A DNA stretch of 64,000 bases from Methylomonas rapida (GCF_024360925.2 NZ_CP113517.1:310001-374000); one strand, 5' to 3'; counted from the first letter of the stretch, positions 1 through 10,013 are shown. Made by a program: numbers and translations. The notes: generated from the sequence alone by a model not told the origin.

Positions 1-1861
1 GGTCTCGATGCTGCGCCGAATTTGGGCAAAGTCCTGTGCCAAGGCCGGCCTTAATGCGCCTTCGTTAGCCGCCAGAAAGTCGATGGTCGCGGTATCGTCG
101 CTGGCCAGTAAATCCGCCAGGCGAGCCAGCAAGTCGGCATCGACCGGGACGTGGCTGACGACATGATCGGCCGCCACGACTTCACCCTGCGCCAAGGCCG
201 CCTGCAAGGCCGAGATCAATTTGGACAGACGTTCGGTCAGCGGTCCCAGGATCGCTAGCGCCGTCGCACGGTCGCCGCGCTTGAGCGCGGCATCCAGGTC
301 GCTGGCCAATAAATGAATGGGCATGGCACCGATATTGCCGGCCGCGCCCTTGAGGTCATGGGCCAAGTTTGCGGCAACGGGATCGTTTTGCTCCAGCTGT
401 TCGGCGAGTTGGCGCGCATGATCGCCATACCGTTCGACGAAGAGTGCGAGCAGCTGCCGGTATAAGGGTAGCTTGCCACGCGCCATCTTGAGGCCCGCTG
501 CCAGGTCGAGATCGGCGATCGAGGCCAGTCGCGCGCGCAGGTTGGCATCGGCGTCATTCGGCGACGCGGCGGCAGGGTCCGTGCCGGCTTGCGGCGGCGT
601 CACGCCCGCGCCGATTTTTCCGGTGCGCGCCGGTAGCCACTGGTGCAAGGCCGCGTAGAGCAGCTCCGGCTCCACCGGCTTGGCGATGAAGTCGTTCATG
701 CCGGCTGCCAGGCAGGCGCGGTGGTCCTCGTCGAAAGCATTGGCGGTCATCGCCAGGATGGGCTTGTCACGCCAGCCCGGCAGGCTGCGGATGGCGCTAG
801 TGGCCTCCAGGCCGTCCATCACTGGCATCTGCACGTCCATCAGGATCAGGGCGTAATCCGTGGTCTGCGCCCTGGCCAGCGCGACGGCGCCGTTCTCGGC
901 GGTTTCCACCGCCAGCCCGACAGCGTGCAGCAGTTCCATCGCCACTTCGCGGTTGATGGGATTGTCTTCCACCAGCAACACGCGCGTGCCGGCCTGTTCG
1001 CGTTGCAGGGCCAGCTCGGCATCGACTCCCTTCGCGGCTGGCGCCGGCATGATGCCGTGCCCTCGCTGCAGCCGCACCGTGAACCAGAAGGTGCTGCCTT
1101 CGCCTGGCGTGCTCTCTACTCCCGCCTCGCCCCCCATCATCTGCGCCAGGTTGCGCGTCAACGCCAGACCGAGGCCGGTGCCGCCATACTTGCGGGTGGT
1201 GCCGGCGTCGGCCTGCTGGAACACCTGGAACAGGCGGTCGATCTGCTCCGGCGTCACGCCGATGCCTGTGTCCTGCACTTCGAAACGCACTTGCAGGCCC
1301 TCCGGACCTTCATCCAGCAGCTTGGCGCGCAGACTGATGCTCCCGCGTTCGGTAAACTTGACCGCGTTGCCGGCCAGATTGAACAGGCATTGGCGCAAGC
1401 GCAGCGCGTCGCCGCGCAGCCACGGCGGCACGGCGTCCCCATCGACTTCGACGCGCAGGCCCTTGGCCTTGGCCGATTCGCCGATCAGCGAGGCGACATG
1501 GTCGAGCACCGCCGAGAGCGGAAAGTCGTCCATGGTCAATTCCAGCTTGCCGGCCTCGACCTTGGACAGATCGAGGATGTCGTTGATCAGGTTGAGCAGA
1601 TGCCCGCCGGCCGCGCGGATCTGATCCAGCCGCGCGCTCTGCTGCGGGGTGACACCATCGCGCTGCAGCAGATGGGTCAGCCCGATGATGGCATTCATGG
1701 GCGTGCGGATTTCGTGACTCATGTTGGCCAGGAAAGCACTCTTGGCACGGTTGGCGGCCTCGGCTTGCTGTTGGGCCTGGGCCAGTTCGGCGGTGCGTTG
1801 GACCACCAGGTCTTCGAGGTGATGCCGGTAGCGGTCCAGCTCCTGGCCGAGGCGTTTTTTC
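1..1861 (-). pseudogene. Hybrid sensor histidine kinase, C-terminal part cut off by an IS (runs off the left edge)
   Basis: This is the catalytic half of a multidomain hybrid histidine kinase whose N-terminal half lies beyond the insertion sequence. On the minus strand one frame is open from the IS border to base 1. It shows a HisKA box ([10 protein letters not shown], phosphoacceptor His codon at 1714-1716), an ATPase domain with [10 protein letters not shown] near 1330-1370, a receiver domain with [13 protein letters not shown] (Asp codon at 835-837) and an Hpt domain with HDLKGAAGN (His codon at 358-360), so a full internal phosphorelay is encoded. The stop codon is outside the window. The fragment has lost its own start; the frame continues open into the IS, so expression as a soluble kinase core from an IS-derived or internal start is possible but unproven. 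It was the last visible gene of the kai operon. Confidence 0.85.
1854..1861. repeat. Target-site duplication, left copy
   Basis: The 8-bp sequence GTTTTTTC directly abuts the left inverted repeat of the IS and is repeated at 3257-3264. An 8-bp duplication is usual for ISL3-family elements and marks a single insertion event. Confidence 0.9.
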
Positions 1862-1883
1862 GGCTCTTCCGTATTTCGCGGAG
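1862..1883. repeat. IS terminal inverted repeat, left
   Basis: This 22-bp end pairs with 3235-3256 in inverted orientation with one mismatch. It begins with the GGCTCTT sequence common at ISL3 ends. Confidence 0.9.
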
Positions 1884-1901
1884 TAGCCCCGACATATAGG
1901 G

Positions 1902-3152
1902 TTATGCATAACCGAACAACCGTCTCCCTTCGATATCAAGCCAGATATGCTGAAACAGGCGGACGGTATTGTAAATGCCAAAGCAGCGTCGTTTGATGCT
2001 TTTGATTTTGTTGTTAAGCCCTTCAACAAAGCCACTGGTTTCCCGGCGAATGAAATAGTTGGTGATTTCATTTCGCCAGTTTTGATAGGTTTTGACAAAC
2101 GCATCAAAGCCCTTCAACTTCAAGACTTTGATATGCTCCATCCAGCGATCCAAGGCTTTTTCGGCCTCAGCCTTATTGAGTCGGCGCTCAAAAATACCCG
2201 TCAAAAGCTCCCGTTGGATATAGACTTCTCGCAAAATGGGGGCTTGCTGGAATAGAAAAAGCAAAACGGTTTGCTGATCGGCAGAGAGTTCCATCCAGCG
2301 CTTCCGAAAAGCCCACATCGCGCCTTTCAGCTTGGCATAATCCTCGGCAGACAGGGTATTCTTGAGTTTTTTCATTTCCGCCTTGCGGACCTGGTCGGCG
2401 CCGTCTCGATAATGCTTGGCGACATGGAAGCGATCAACCACCACCTCGACGCCGGGCAATGTCTCATAGACGGCGTTGCGATACCCTTCATACATGTCCA
2501 CGCAGACGCGTTGTAACGCGTGTTGCTGTGCCTCGGGAATATTCTGCAAAAAGGCTTTAACCGTTTCTTTTTTGCGGTCGGGCAGCACCGCCAGAATCCG
2601 CTTATGGTCCTCGGTATCGATAGCCGACACGATGACCACAAAATCTTGATGCCCTTTTTTCAAAGCGATTTCATCCAGTCCCAGCAAGCGAATGCCTTGG
2701 ATGGCAGACCAATCAACTTGTTGGGCCACGTGCCGATTGATAATCCCTTCCGCCGCTTCGGCGCTGATGCCGTGCTTCACGTCCATGTCGGTCACGCTGC
2801 TGTTGATCAATTCACGCAATATCCACTGCTCATACGCTTTGGTATGGGGGCTTTTCCAGTTATACCAGCCACATTGTTGCGTGGTCGTCGGACCTTTGGG
2901 GCAGTCAGGGCATCGATAGCGCTTGGGGGTTAGCTTGATCCAAACCGGCCGATCGAAAATCGACAAATGACGCAAGGTGATTTCTCTGCCATAGCCATAA
3001 AACTTATCGATCCTCTGGCCGCATTGATGGCAGGTTGCACTGGTTAACGTACTACTGACCGTGATGATGAACTCGCCTTTGGCGGTGGTTTCAACTTTTT
3101 CGATACAAACATCAGGTATATCCAGCGGTATTTGAAGTAGCGACTGTGTCAT
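1902..3152 (-). CDS. ISL3-family transposase
   Basis: A full-length 416-residue DDE transposase that cuts and pastes the surrounding element. The N-terminal part has a zinc-finger-like set (CHQCGQ near residue 41 and CPDC near residue 82). The catalytic acidic residues are visible in [21 protein letters not shown] and [15 protein letters not shown], and the last of these is the family hallmark. The ATG at 3152 is preferred over a GTG one codon upstream because a GGAG box lies seven bases before it. No frameshift or internal stop is present. It ends 40 bp inside the left end of the IS. Confidence 0.93.
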   Translation of the reverse strand: MTQSLLQIPLDIPDVCIEKVETTAKGEFIITVSSTLTSATCHQCGQRIDKFYGYGREITLRHLSIFDRPVWIKLTPKRYRCPDCPKGPTTTQQCGWYNWKSPHTKAYEQWILRELINSSVTDMDVKHGISAEAAEGIINRHVAQQVDWSAIQGIRLLGLDEIALKKGHQDFVVIVSAIDTEDHKRILAVLPDRKKETVKAFLQNIPEAQQHALQRVCVDMYEGYRNAVYETLPGVEVVVDRFHVAKHYRDGADQVRKAEMKKLKNTLSAEDYAKLKGAMWAFRKRWMELSADQQTVLLFLFQQAPILREVYIQRELLTGIFERRLNKAEAEKALDRWMEHIKVLKLKGFDAFVKTYQNWRNEITNYFIRRETSGFVEGLNNKIKSIKRRCFGIYNTVRLFQHIWLDIEGRRLFGYA

Positions 3153-3234
3153 CACGATACTCCAGCGTTAAATTGTCGACCTTAGCAAAACTCACTGTGG
3201 CAGGCAAAGACTATAGCACTACATGTAGTGGTTT

Positions 3235-3256
3235 CTCCGCAAAATACGGAAGAGCC
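3235..3256. repeat. IS terminal inverted repeat, right
   Basis: This is the inverse of 1862-1883 with 21 of 22 positions matching. It directly adjoins the right copy of the target duplication. Confidence 0.9.
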
Positions 3257-3264
3257 GTTTTTTC
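3257..3264. repeat. Target-site duplication, right copy
   Basis: GTTTTTTC, identical to 1854-1861 and directly outside the right IS end. Confidence 0.9.
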
Positions 3265-5490
3265 TCGGTGATGTCCGCCTTCACCGCGACGTAATGGCTG
3301 ATGCGGTCGTCCGCCTGCCGCAGCGGAGCGACGTGAGCGAACTCGACATACTCCTCGCCGCTGGCCTTGCGATTGATGAATTCGCCCTTCCAGGGCTGCC
3401 CGGCGGTGAGCGAGTCCCACATTTCGTCGTAAGTAGCGCGCGGCGTCTGGCCCGATTGCAGTATGCGCGGATTCTGGCCGACGACCTGATCGCGCGTGTA
3501 ACCGGTGGTGGCCAGGAAGGCGGTGTTGACGTATTCGATCTCGGCCGCGAGGTTGGTGATGACGATACTCTCCGGGCTTTGTTCCACCGCCAGTGCCAGC
3601 TGGCGCAGCGAGGCTTCGACGCGACGCTGGTCTTGCAGCACGCTCAACAGCGCGCGACGCCCGCGTTCAAGCTCTCGGGTGTATTGCGCCGCCGCGGCCT
3701 CGGCCTGTTTGCGCTCGTCGATATTGACCGAATAACCCGCTCCCAGCAGGGGCCACCCGTCCGCATCCCGCTGCACCACCGTTTGCAGCCAGTGATAGCC
3801 CCCTGTGTTGTCGTCAAAGCGGTATTCACAATCGAAGTCGCGCGTGTTGCACGGTTGCAGCGTCTGCTCGACCAAGGCCGTGAATCGCCCACGGTCGTCG
3901 GGATGTATCCGCGCCATCCAGCCTTCCAGCGTATCCGGGGCAGTGGCCTGATCCAAACCCAGGCCGGTCATGGCGCTGCCATCGTAACCCAGCTTGCCGG
4001 TGGTGAAGTCGATCTCCCATATCAGGATCCTGGCCGCATGCATGGCCAAGCCGAGACGGCGCTCCATCCGCTTCTGCTCGCTGATATCGAGGAAGGCTGC
4101 CAGTACGCCGTCGGCCAGGACGATGCCCGAGATCAGGACGTCGCGCACGGCGCCGCCCTTGCAGGTAACGCGAAAGGCCGTCGGTTCGATTTCGCCGCCG
4201 GTCGCCACAGCCCGCTCGATGGCCGGGCTCCAGCTTGCCTGCACCGTGGCGCGATAGACCGGGTCGGGGTAGGCCAAACGCCACCAGGCCTCGATGTCCG
4301 GAATATCGGACAGGGTGTAACCCAACACCTGCTCGAACTTCCCGTTCAAGGCGAGCATGCGACCGTCCAGCGTCACGAAACCGAGGGCCATGGGCACATG
4401 CTCGAACAACTGGCGGAAGCGTTTTTCGCTCTCGCCCAACATCGCTTCCGCCCGCCGGCTGCTTGCCAGCTGTTGCTGGCGCCAGACCAAGCCCAACCCC
4501 AGGCTGGCCAGCAACACCAGCAGGGCGGTCAGCAGCCCGGTGGTCCAGGCCTGTTGGCGCTGCGGGGCATACACTTCGTCCTGGTCCACCTTGGCCACCA
4601 TGCTCCAGGGCGTGCCGGCAATTGCGCGTATCGCGGCGAGAACCGGGACGCCCCGATAATCGGTTGCGCCTTCGACCAGGCCTTCCCGTCCCTGGGCGGC
4701 CATCTCAGACGGAAGGCGGGGGGGGGCTGAAATAGGCAGCCGTAGTTTCAGTGCGGTGTCGGCGCGGTGGCGCAGATCGTTCAAAAAAACCACCTCGTCG
4801 CCTTCGCGCCGGATGAGCATGGTTTCGGCGCTGGGGCTGGGCGTGGGCCAGGTCTGGATCAGCGGGTACAGGTAAGACCGTGGGTCGATGACGAACAGCA
4901 ACGCCCCCGCGGCCGGCCGGTCCGGCTGCGGCGACAGGCCCACCGGTGCCGCAAAACTCATGTGGATGAACTGGTCGGGCAGATCATGCAGATCGTAAAA
5001 GACGACGTCGCGCGCCGACACGGCGGCCTGCGCGTGTTCGCTGGCCGCCACTAAAAACGCGGTGCCCTGCCAGGGTGCTTGCGCGGCGGTCGAGTGCAGA
5101 AGCAGCCTGCCAGCCGCATCGAACAAGGCCACCGCGCTGTAGCTATAAGTTCTTTGCGAACGGTTCAACCACTGCTGCATTTCCTGGCGCGTGGCGGGGT
5201 CGTGGGGCGCCTGCAGATAGCGTCGCGCCAGCGGCAGGTCGAGGGCGGCCGCGGCATCGGCCCGGCGTTCCCGCATCCATTGCGCAATCTGGTCGGCTTT
5301 AAGCGCTTCGATATGAGTCAACATTTCCTCGGCAAGGCGTTTGGCTTCGGCCTGCTGGCTGTTGAAATGCAGCCAGCCGCCGGCGACGATCAGCGCGACC
5401 AGCAGCGCCAGCAGGCCCAGCAGCCACGCGCCGGGGGAGCGGTTCGTCGGGATCTGCGGCATGCTATGAGTCCGTGGTTGTGAGATCGAT

Positions 5491-6405
5491 TTAGTCATGA
5501 CCGTGTTCCGTCGCTGGGCTGGATTTGGCGGTGTCATCCGCCTCGACAACGGTTGGCGCCACCGTGGACGAATCGGCGGCCAGTTCGACGGCATAGAGCG
5601 GCGGTTCGTCCAGCCGTTGGCGCAGGATATCGGCCTCGCGTTTGAGTTCGAGCACACGGTCCTCGCGATCCAGCATCACCTCATACCACTGCTGCAGTTC
5701 GGCGAGTTGCCGCTGGATCTCGGCTTCACTGCGCTGGCGCTGAGCGATGTGCTGTTGCAGTTCCAGGTTGGCCGCCTCGACCGCTTTTTTGGCTTCGACG
5801 GCGTCTTCCATCATGTTGAGGGCCGCCACGCGGGAAACCTCCAATTCACGCAGGGTTTGGGTCAGGGCGGCATGCGCCCGCAGCAATGCGTCTTCCCTCT
5901 GCTTCGACTCGGTCATGTCCATCACCACGACACAAACGACTCCGGCAGAGCCGGTCGGCAGGCGGGTCAGCGACAGGCGCAACGGTACCGAGGTATCGGC
6001 GGCGCGGCCATTGATTTCGCCGATGGCCCTCCCGTTCCGGCTGTCTTGCAGCAGGGTCAGGAAGGCCGGCAGGTCCGCGGGCTCCACGAAAGACGCAAAG
6101 GCCGCGCCGATTAACTGCTCCAGCGGAGTTTTGATGATCTCGGCGTAGCCTCGGTTGCAATACAGGATCAAACCTTCGTCCGACAGCGTCACCGCACCCT
6201 CGTTCATTTCCTCGATGAACACGCGGTAGGGATGGTCGGCGCTATTCAGCGTGAACACCTGATCGCCGTGGGGCCCCGCCACCACCAGGGCATCCACCTC
6301 GCCGCCGCGGATCGCCCGTAGCGTTTCCTCGGCCTCGTCGAGCCGGGCACGCAATGCCTCTACCTCACGCACCCATTCTTCCCGGGATTGTTGTTCCGCC
6401 GACAT
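5491..6405 (-). CDS. PAS domain signalling protein of the kai operon
   Basis: A soluble 304-residue protein with no output domain. An N-terminal coil containing LRAIRGGEVDALVV (residues about 29-42) is followed by a PAS domain (about 60-170) and a long coiled coil (about 170-265). It ends with an ELKREADILRQRLDEPPLY motif (about 253-271) that is also found, in variant form, at the end of the membrane PAS protein at 8808-10013. The start at 6405 lies 2 bases after the upstream KaiB stop; a longer upstream reading would overlap that gene and is rejected. Its stop overlaps the start of the histidine kinase. It probably passes a signal between the Kai proteins and the kinase through its coil; this is inference. 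Confidence 0.8.
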   Translation of the reverse strand: MSAEQQSREEWVREVEALRARLDEAEETLRAIRGGEVDALVVAGPHGDQVFTLNSADHPYRVFIEEMNEGAVTLSDEGLILYCNRGYAEIIKTPLEQLIGAAFASFVEPADLPAFLTLLQDSRNGRAIGEINGRAADTSVPLRLSLTRLPTGSAGVVCVVVMDMTESKQREDALLRAHAALTQTLRELEVSRVAALNMMEDAVEAKKAVEAANLELQQHIAQRQRSEAEIQRQLAELQQWYEVMLDREDRVLELKREADILRQRLDEPPLYAVELAADSSTVAPTVVEADDTAKSSPATEHGHD

Positions 6406-6407
6406 GC

Positions 6408-6737
6408 CTACTCCGTTTCCGGCTGGATATCCAGCGCGCGCAGGACCCGGTCGGGGTTCGACAGGTCGCCGGTCAGCCGGCGCACCGGCGGCGGGCTTCG
6501 CTTGACGAGCGTCGGCGCGCAAATGACCCGTTCGTCTCGGCCAGCGTCAGGCATCTGGTGGAGATCGACGATGGTCAGTTCGTAGAGGCCCCGCAGGCGG
6601 TTTTCGCACAACTTCTTCAGGTTCTCGATGGCGCGGTTGGACTGTGGCGTGTTGCCGGCGATGTAGAGCCTCAGCACGTAAGGCCCCTTGCCGGATGGGC
6701 CCCGCAGCGCTGCCAGGGTGGAACTGCTGTCGTTCAT
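6408..6737 (-). CDS. kaiB: KaiB-family protein (second copy)
   Basis: A 109-residue KaiB homologue. KaiB proteins have a thioredoxin-like fold, can switch fold, and bind KaiC to regulate its phosphorylation and ATPase state. The family core is clear: YVLRLYIAGNTPQS near residue 20, NLKKLC near 39, and the conserved C-terminal APTLVKRSPPPVRRLTGDLS (about 74-93). The first 18 residues are a variable extension. The ATG at 6737 is chosen because AAGGAG lies eight bases upstream; a second ATG at 6752 overlaps the stop of the preceding kaiB. It differs from the neighbouring KaiB at many positions, so the pair is not a recent duplication. Confidence 0.93.
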   Translation of the reverse strand: MNDSSSTLAALRGPSGKGPYVLRLYIAGNTPQSNRAIENLKKLCENRLRGLYELTIVDLHQMPDAGRDERVICAPTLVKRSPPPVRRLTGDLSNPDRVLRALDIQPETE

Positions 6738-6748
6738 GGCAAGCTCCT

Positions 6749-7066
6749 TCATGGGCTGACGCGCAGATCGAGGCCGACCAACACCCGTTCGGTATTGGAG
6801 AGGTCGCCGATGATCTTGCGTATCGGTTGCGGGAGCTTGCGCACCAGCGTCGGCAGGGCGAAAATCTGCTCGTCCGCCGCCAATTGCGGATTCTGCAGGA
6901 GATCGATGACCTCGATGCGGTATCGTCCTTCGAGATGTTCCTCGCAGATGCGCTTGAGATTGCTGAAGGCGGCCAGCGCCTTGGGGGACTGCCCGGCCAC
7001 GTAGAGGCGCAGCTCCCATACGGGATCGGATGCCTTGGTGGCGCTTTCTGGCTTTGCTTTGCTCAT
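6749..7066 (-). CDS. kaiB: KaiB-family protein (first copy)
   Basis: A 105-residue KaiB homologue encoded directly after kaiC; its ATG overlaps the kaiC stop (ATGA), so translation is coupled. Family landmarks are [13 protein letters not shown] (about 18-30) and [20 protein letters not shown] (about 68-87), followed by [13 protein letters not shown]. The last stretch is closer to cyanobacterial KaiB than the equivalent part of the second copy. It is the best candidate for the direct partner of the KaiC here. No KaiA gene is visible anywhere in the window, so any regulation would be of the KaiA-independent kind known for proteobacterial Kai systems. Confidence 0.94.
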   Translation of the reverse strand: MSKAKPESATKASDPVWELRLYVAGQSPKALAAFSNLKRICEEHLEGRYRIEVIDLLQNPQLAADEQIFALPTLVRKLPQPIRKIIGDLSNTERVLVGLDLRVSP

Positions 7067-8805
7067 CTCGATTTCTCCTGATTGTTGGCGACGGCGGCAT
7101 CGGCCTGGCGGCAACGGCGCATCTCGGCCATATCCTGCTCCAGGCGCTCGCGGCGCTGCTCGCCCTGGCGAATGAGGCGTTTGACTTCCACCTCGGTGGC
7201 GGCAAATTCGGCGCGCAGGGCGGCGATCTGGCTTTCCAGCGCGTGGCGTTTGCGTTCCAGGACCGCCTGCTGTTCTTCCACATCCTGTTGGGCGGCCAGG
7301 CGCTCCGCCCGTTCGCGCGCTTCCTGCGCCAGCCGCGTGGAGCCGGTCAACACGCCGGCGGGGCCGACATACACGTCCAGCAATTCCACGCCGTGCTGCG
7401 TGAGTTTGAACTCGCGGATCTGATTCGAGTGCGCCATGCCGCGCGATTTGAGGACATACATGCCACGGTTGCGCTCGCCGTTCAGTTCGATGTCGCGCAG
7501 CAGCAGCCAGGTGTCTATCAATGAGGAGATTTCCATCTCGGTGTACTCCGGTGCGCTGGCTCCGGTGGTCAGGTTGACCAGCAGCGCGGTGATGCCCTTG
7601 ACCTTGAGAAAGTCCACCAGCCGGATGAGCATGGACTTGACCTGGAATGGACTGCTAGCCGCGCTGAAGCTGCTGATCGGGTCCACGACCACGACCGAAG
7701 GTTGAAACTCATCGATCGTCTTGAGCATGACGGCGAGATGCATTTCCAGGCCATAGAGCGAGGGCCGCGCCGCCTGCAACCGCAAAAGTCCCTGCTTCAC
7801 CCACGGCTGCAAGTCCAGCCCGATGGAACGCATGTTGCGCATCAACTGGTTGGGGGATTCCTCGAACAAAAACGACAGGCAACGCTCCCCGCGCCGGCAG
7901 GTGGCGTCGGCCAAGTGCGCCGCCACGCTGGTTTTGCCACAGCCCGCCGTGCCGGAGATCAGGATGCTGCTGCCACTAAAATACCCCTGGCCGCCGAGCA
8001 TGTCGTCCAGTCGTGGGATACCGGTGGGGATGCGCTCCATGACGACCTCGTGATCCAGCCCGAGCGAGGTCACCGGCAGCACGAAAATGCCCTGTTCATC
8101 GATCAGGAAGGGATATTCGTTGGTGCCATGCATGGAGCCCCGGTATTTGGCCACGCGCAGGCGCCGGGTGGACATCTGCTCGCTCACGCGATGGTCGAGC
8201 ATGATTACGCAATCGGAGACATATTCCTCGATGCCGTAGCGCGTCAGGGTGCCCTCGCCGCGCTCGCCCGTAATGACGGCGGTGACGTTCTTGTCCTTGA
8301 GGAAACGGAACAGCCGGCGCAGCTCCGCGCGCAGGATCGCTTGATTGGGCAGGGCGGAGAACAGCGCTTCCACCGTGTCCAGTGCCACACGCTTCGCGCC
8401 GATGGAATCGATGGCGTACCCCAGGCGGATGAACAGCCCGCCAAGGTCGTATTCGCCGGTCTCCTCGATCTCGCTGCGTTCGATGGCCACATGATCCACC
8501 GCGAGCTTTTTGCCGGCGATCAATCCCGGCAGATCGAAGCCGAGCGAGGCTACGTTCTTGGCGAGGTCCGCGGAGGTTTCCTCGAAGGTCATGAATACGC
8601 CCGGTTCGCCGTATTCCAACGCGCCGTGGACCAGGAACTCCATCGCTAGCAGCGTCTTGCCGCAGCCGGCACCGCCGCACACCAGCGTAGTCCGGCCCGC
8701 GGGCAGGCCGCCGCCGGTGATGTCGTCCAGTCCGCGAATGCCGGTGGGGGATTTGGTGAGAAGGCTGAGAGTCTGAGCGGGCAGGGTCTTCATGGGTTTT
8801 TTCAT
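7063..8805 (-). CDS. kaiC: KaiC-family double-domain ATPase/kinase
   Basis: A 580-residue KaiC with two RecA-like domains. CI carries the Walker A motif GGAGCGKT (44-51) and the glutamate pair in FEET (75-76). CII carries GTAGCGKT (285-292) and FEES (315-316). In CII the sequence EISSLIDTW places Ser427 and Ser428 where cyanobacterial KaiC has its phosphorylated Ser-Thr pair, so autophosphorylation is plausible. After the CII core (about 480) the protein continues as a charged coiled coil of about 75 residues (490-565) in place of the cyanobacterial KaiA-binding tail. The start at 8805 leaves 2 bases after the upstream stop; a second Met five residues in is an alternative. It is probably the central ATP-driven switch of the operon. 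Confidence 0.95.
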   Translation of the reverse strand: MKKPMKTLPAQTLSLLTKSPTGIRGLDDITGGGLPAGRTTLVCGGAGCGKTLLAMEFLVHGALEYGEPGVFMTFEETSADLAKNVASLGFDLPGLIAGKKLAVDHVAIERSEIEETGEYDLGGLFIRLGYAIDSIGAKRVALDTVEALFSALPNQAILRAELRRLFRFLKDKNVTAVITGERGEGTLTRYGIEEYVSDCVIMLDHRVSEQMSTRRLRVAKYRGSMHGTNEYPFLIDEQGIFVLPVTSLGLDHEVVMERIPTGIPRLDDMLGGQGYFSGSSILISGTAGCGKTSVAAHLADATCRRGERCLSFLFEESPNQLMRNMRSIGLDLQPWVKQGLLRLQAARPSLYGLEMHLAVMLKTIDEFQPSVVVVDPISSFSAASSPFQVKSMLIRLVDFLKVKGITALLVNLTTGASAPEYTEMEISSLIDTWLLLRDIELNGERNRGMYVLKSRGMAHSNQIREFKLTQHGVELLDVYVGPAGVLTGSTRLAQEARERAERLAAQQDVEEQQAVLERKRHALESQIAALRAEFAATEVEVKRLIRQGEQRRERLEQDMAEMRRCRQADAAVANNQEKSR

Positions 8806-8807
8806 GC

Positions 8808-10013
8808 CTATTTCTCCTCGCGGTTGTTGGCGGGTAACGAGTCCGTGGAAAGGGATAGCTGTTCGCTGTCTTCTTGCGGCAGGAACGCCAGCTCGTAGGG
8901 CGGCGCTTCGCCCAGCCGGCGCGAGAGTTCGTTGATCGTCTGCTTGAGTTCGATCATGCGCAGCTCACGACCGGCGGCAGCCTGGTTGAAGCGGGTCAGT
9001 TCATCATTCCGGCGCTTCAGATCCTCCACCGCCCGCTTGCGTTCGGTGATGTCATCCACCATGGCAAAGACATAATTCACGCTGCCATCGGGCTTGCGCA
9101 CGGAGCTGATCAGTAGACGCGCGTAGATCAAGTGGCCATCCTTGTGGATGAAGCGCTTGTCCAACGCATAACCGTCGATCTCGCCGGCCAGCATGCGGTT
9201 GAATTGGGCCAGGTCTGGCGCCAGATCATCAGGGTGGGTCAGTTCCGCCCAGGTCATGCGGATCAGCTCATCCCGACTGTATCCCAGCGTGGCGCACAAG
9301 CTATCGTTGACTTCGATCCAGCCGTGTTCCGGGCTGGTGATGGCGAGACCGACGAAGGAATGATCGAAATAGGCATGAAAACGTTCCATGCTGGCGCGCA
9401 TTTCAGCCTCGACTTTGTCCCGAGCACTTTTCAGCACCGCCTGATCGATCAACTGTTGTTCGTAACCCTGGAAAATCAGGCACAGGATCATGGTAGCCAG
9501 CGGGTAGAGCAACAAAAGCACCCACCCGGCCTGCTCGACAAAGGCATAACCAACGCGATTGGGCAGTTGCGTGAAGGCGGCCAACTGCGTCAACTGCACG
9601 ACGACGCCCAGCGCGAGATAGTCGATCAACCACGGGGGGTGGGTGCGCCGCTGCCACCAGTGTCGGGCCAGCACTCCCAGCAAAGCCGACAGCAGCGCGG
9701 TCACGATGCCGACCGTAGCGCCGTTGCCGCCCAACTGGTAGCGATAGAGCGCCGTCATGCCCGCCGCAATCGCCGCGGTAACGCCGCCCCCCACCACTCC
9801 GGCCACCGTCAGCACAATCGAACGGCCGTCGAAGAACACACCGGGTGAAAAAATCACCGCGTTTGCCATGTCCAGCAAGGCCACGCTGCCAAACAGCACG
9901 CCGAGCATGACGCGGCAATTCAACGGTTTCTGGTAGAGACGCGCAATAACGATCTGTCCAGCCGCCACCAGCGCGATCAGGAAAGCCACGTTATTGATCA
10001 GGTTGATTAGCAT
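8808..10013 (-). CDS. Membrane sensor: LytS-type five-helix domain plus PAS
   Basis: A 401-residue protein whose first 185 residues form several membrane helices, including VLTVAGVVGGGVTAAIAAG and LYRYQLGGNGATVGIVTALL, a pattern of the 5TMR-LYT sensor module found in LytS-type proteins. A PAS domain follows (about 208-330) with YFDHSFVGLAI and FAMVDDITERKR. It ends in a coil and the motif MIELKQTINELSRRLGEAPP (353-372), shared with the soluble PAS protein of this operon. There is no kinase, cyclase or methyl-accepting domain, so it must act through a partner. No clear ribosome-binding site precedes the ATG. The gene lies 84 bases after the HD-GYP gene and 2 bases before kaiC. Confidence 0.85.
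   Translation of the reverse strand: MLINLINNVAFLIALVAAGQIVIARLYQKPLNCRVMLGVLFGSVALLDMANAVIFSPGVFFDGRSIVLTVAGVVGGGVTAAIAAGMTALYRYQLGGNGATVGIVTALLSALLGVLARHWWQRRTHPPWLIDYLALGVVVQLTQLAAFTQLPNRVGYAFVEQAGWVLLLLYPLATMILCLIFQGYEQQLIDQAVLKSARDKVEAEMRASMERFHAYFDHSFVGLAITSPEHGWIEVNDSLCATLGYSRDELIRMTWAELTHPDDLAPDLAQFNRMLAGEIDGYALDKRFIHKDGHLIYARLLISSVRKPDGSVNYVFAMVDDITERKRAVEDLKRRNDELTRFNQAAAGRELRMIELKQTINELSRRLGEAPPYELAFLPQEDSEQLSLSTDSLPANNREEK

Larger units (their letters stand above)
1862..3256 (-). mobile_element. ISL3-family insertion sequence, complete (1395 bp)
   Basis: The element has one transposase gene, terminal inverted repeats beginning GGCTCTTCCG at both ends (22 bp, one mismatch) and an 8-bp duplication outside each end. 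All parts are intact, so it may still be mobile. It lies inside the histidine kinase gene, in the same orientation, so transcription of the transposase would read on into the kinase core. Family assignment rests on the transposase sequence, terminal sequence and duplication length. Confidence 0.93.
3219..5498 (-). pseudogene. Hybrid sensor histidine kinase, N-terminal sensory part, truncated by the IS
   Basis: This is the sensory half of the broken kinase. From the ATG at 5498, which overlaps the stop of the upstream PAS gene (ATGACTAA), it has a membrane segment near residues 24-43, an extracytoplasmic ligand-binding region of about 270 residues of Cache type, a second membrane segment near 318-338, and three successive PAS regions. 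The last PAS ends with ADITEKK, and there the host frame meets the IS at 3257; the reading frame goes on for about a dozen IS-encoded residues to a stop at 3219. Joining 3265 to 1861 across one target copy gives [13 protein letters not shown] without a frame break and leads into HisKA. The truncated product (759 residues) lacks all kinase domains and could at most be a membrane sensor stub. Confidence 0.85.

Noticed and set aside
643..1899. Long plus-strand open frame opposite the kinase core
   Set aside because: The frame gives low-complexity His/Gln/Arg-rich protein with no family features, while the minus strand shows unmistakable HisKA, ATPase, receiver and Hpt motifs. GC-rich DNA produces such antisense frames.
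3228..4730. 500-codon plus-strand frame opposite the PAS domains
   Set aside because: No recognisable domain and it crosses the IS border; PAS motifs on the minus strand explain the DNA.
7702..8649. 315-codon plus-strand frame opposite kaiC
   Set aside because: Shadow of kaiC, whose Walker motifs lie on the other strand.
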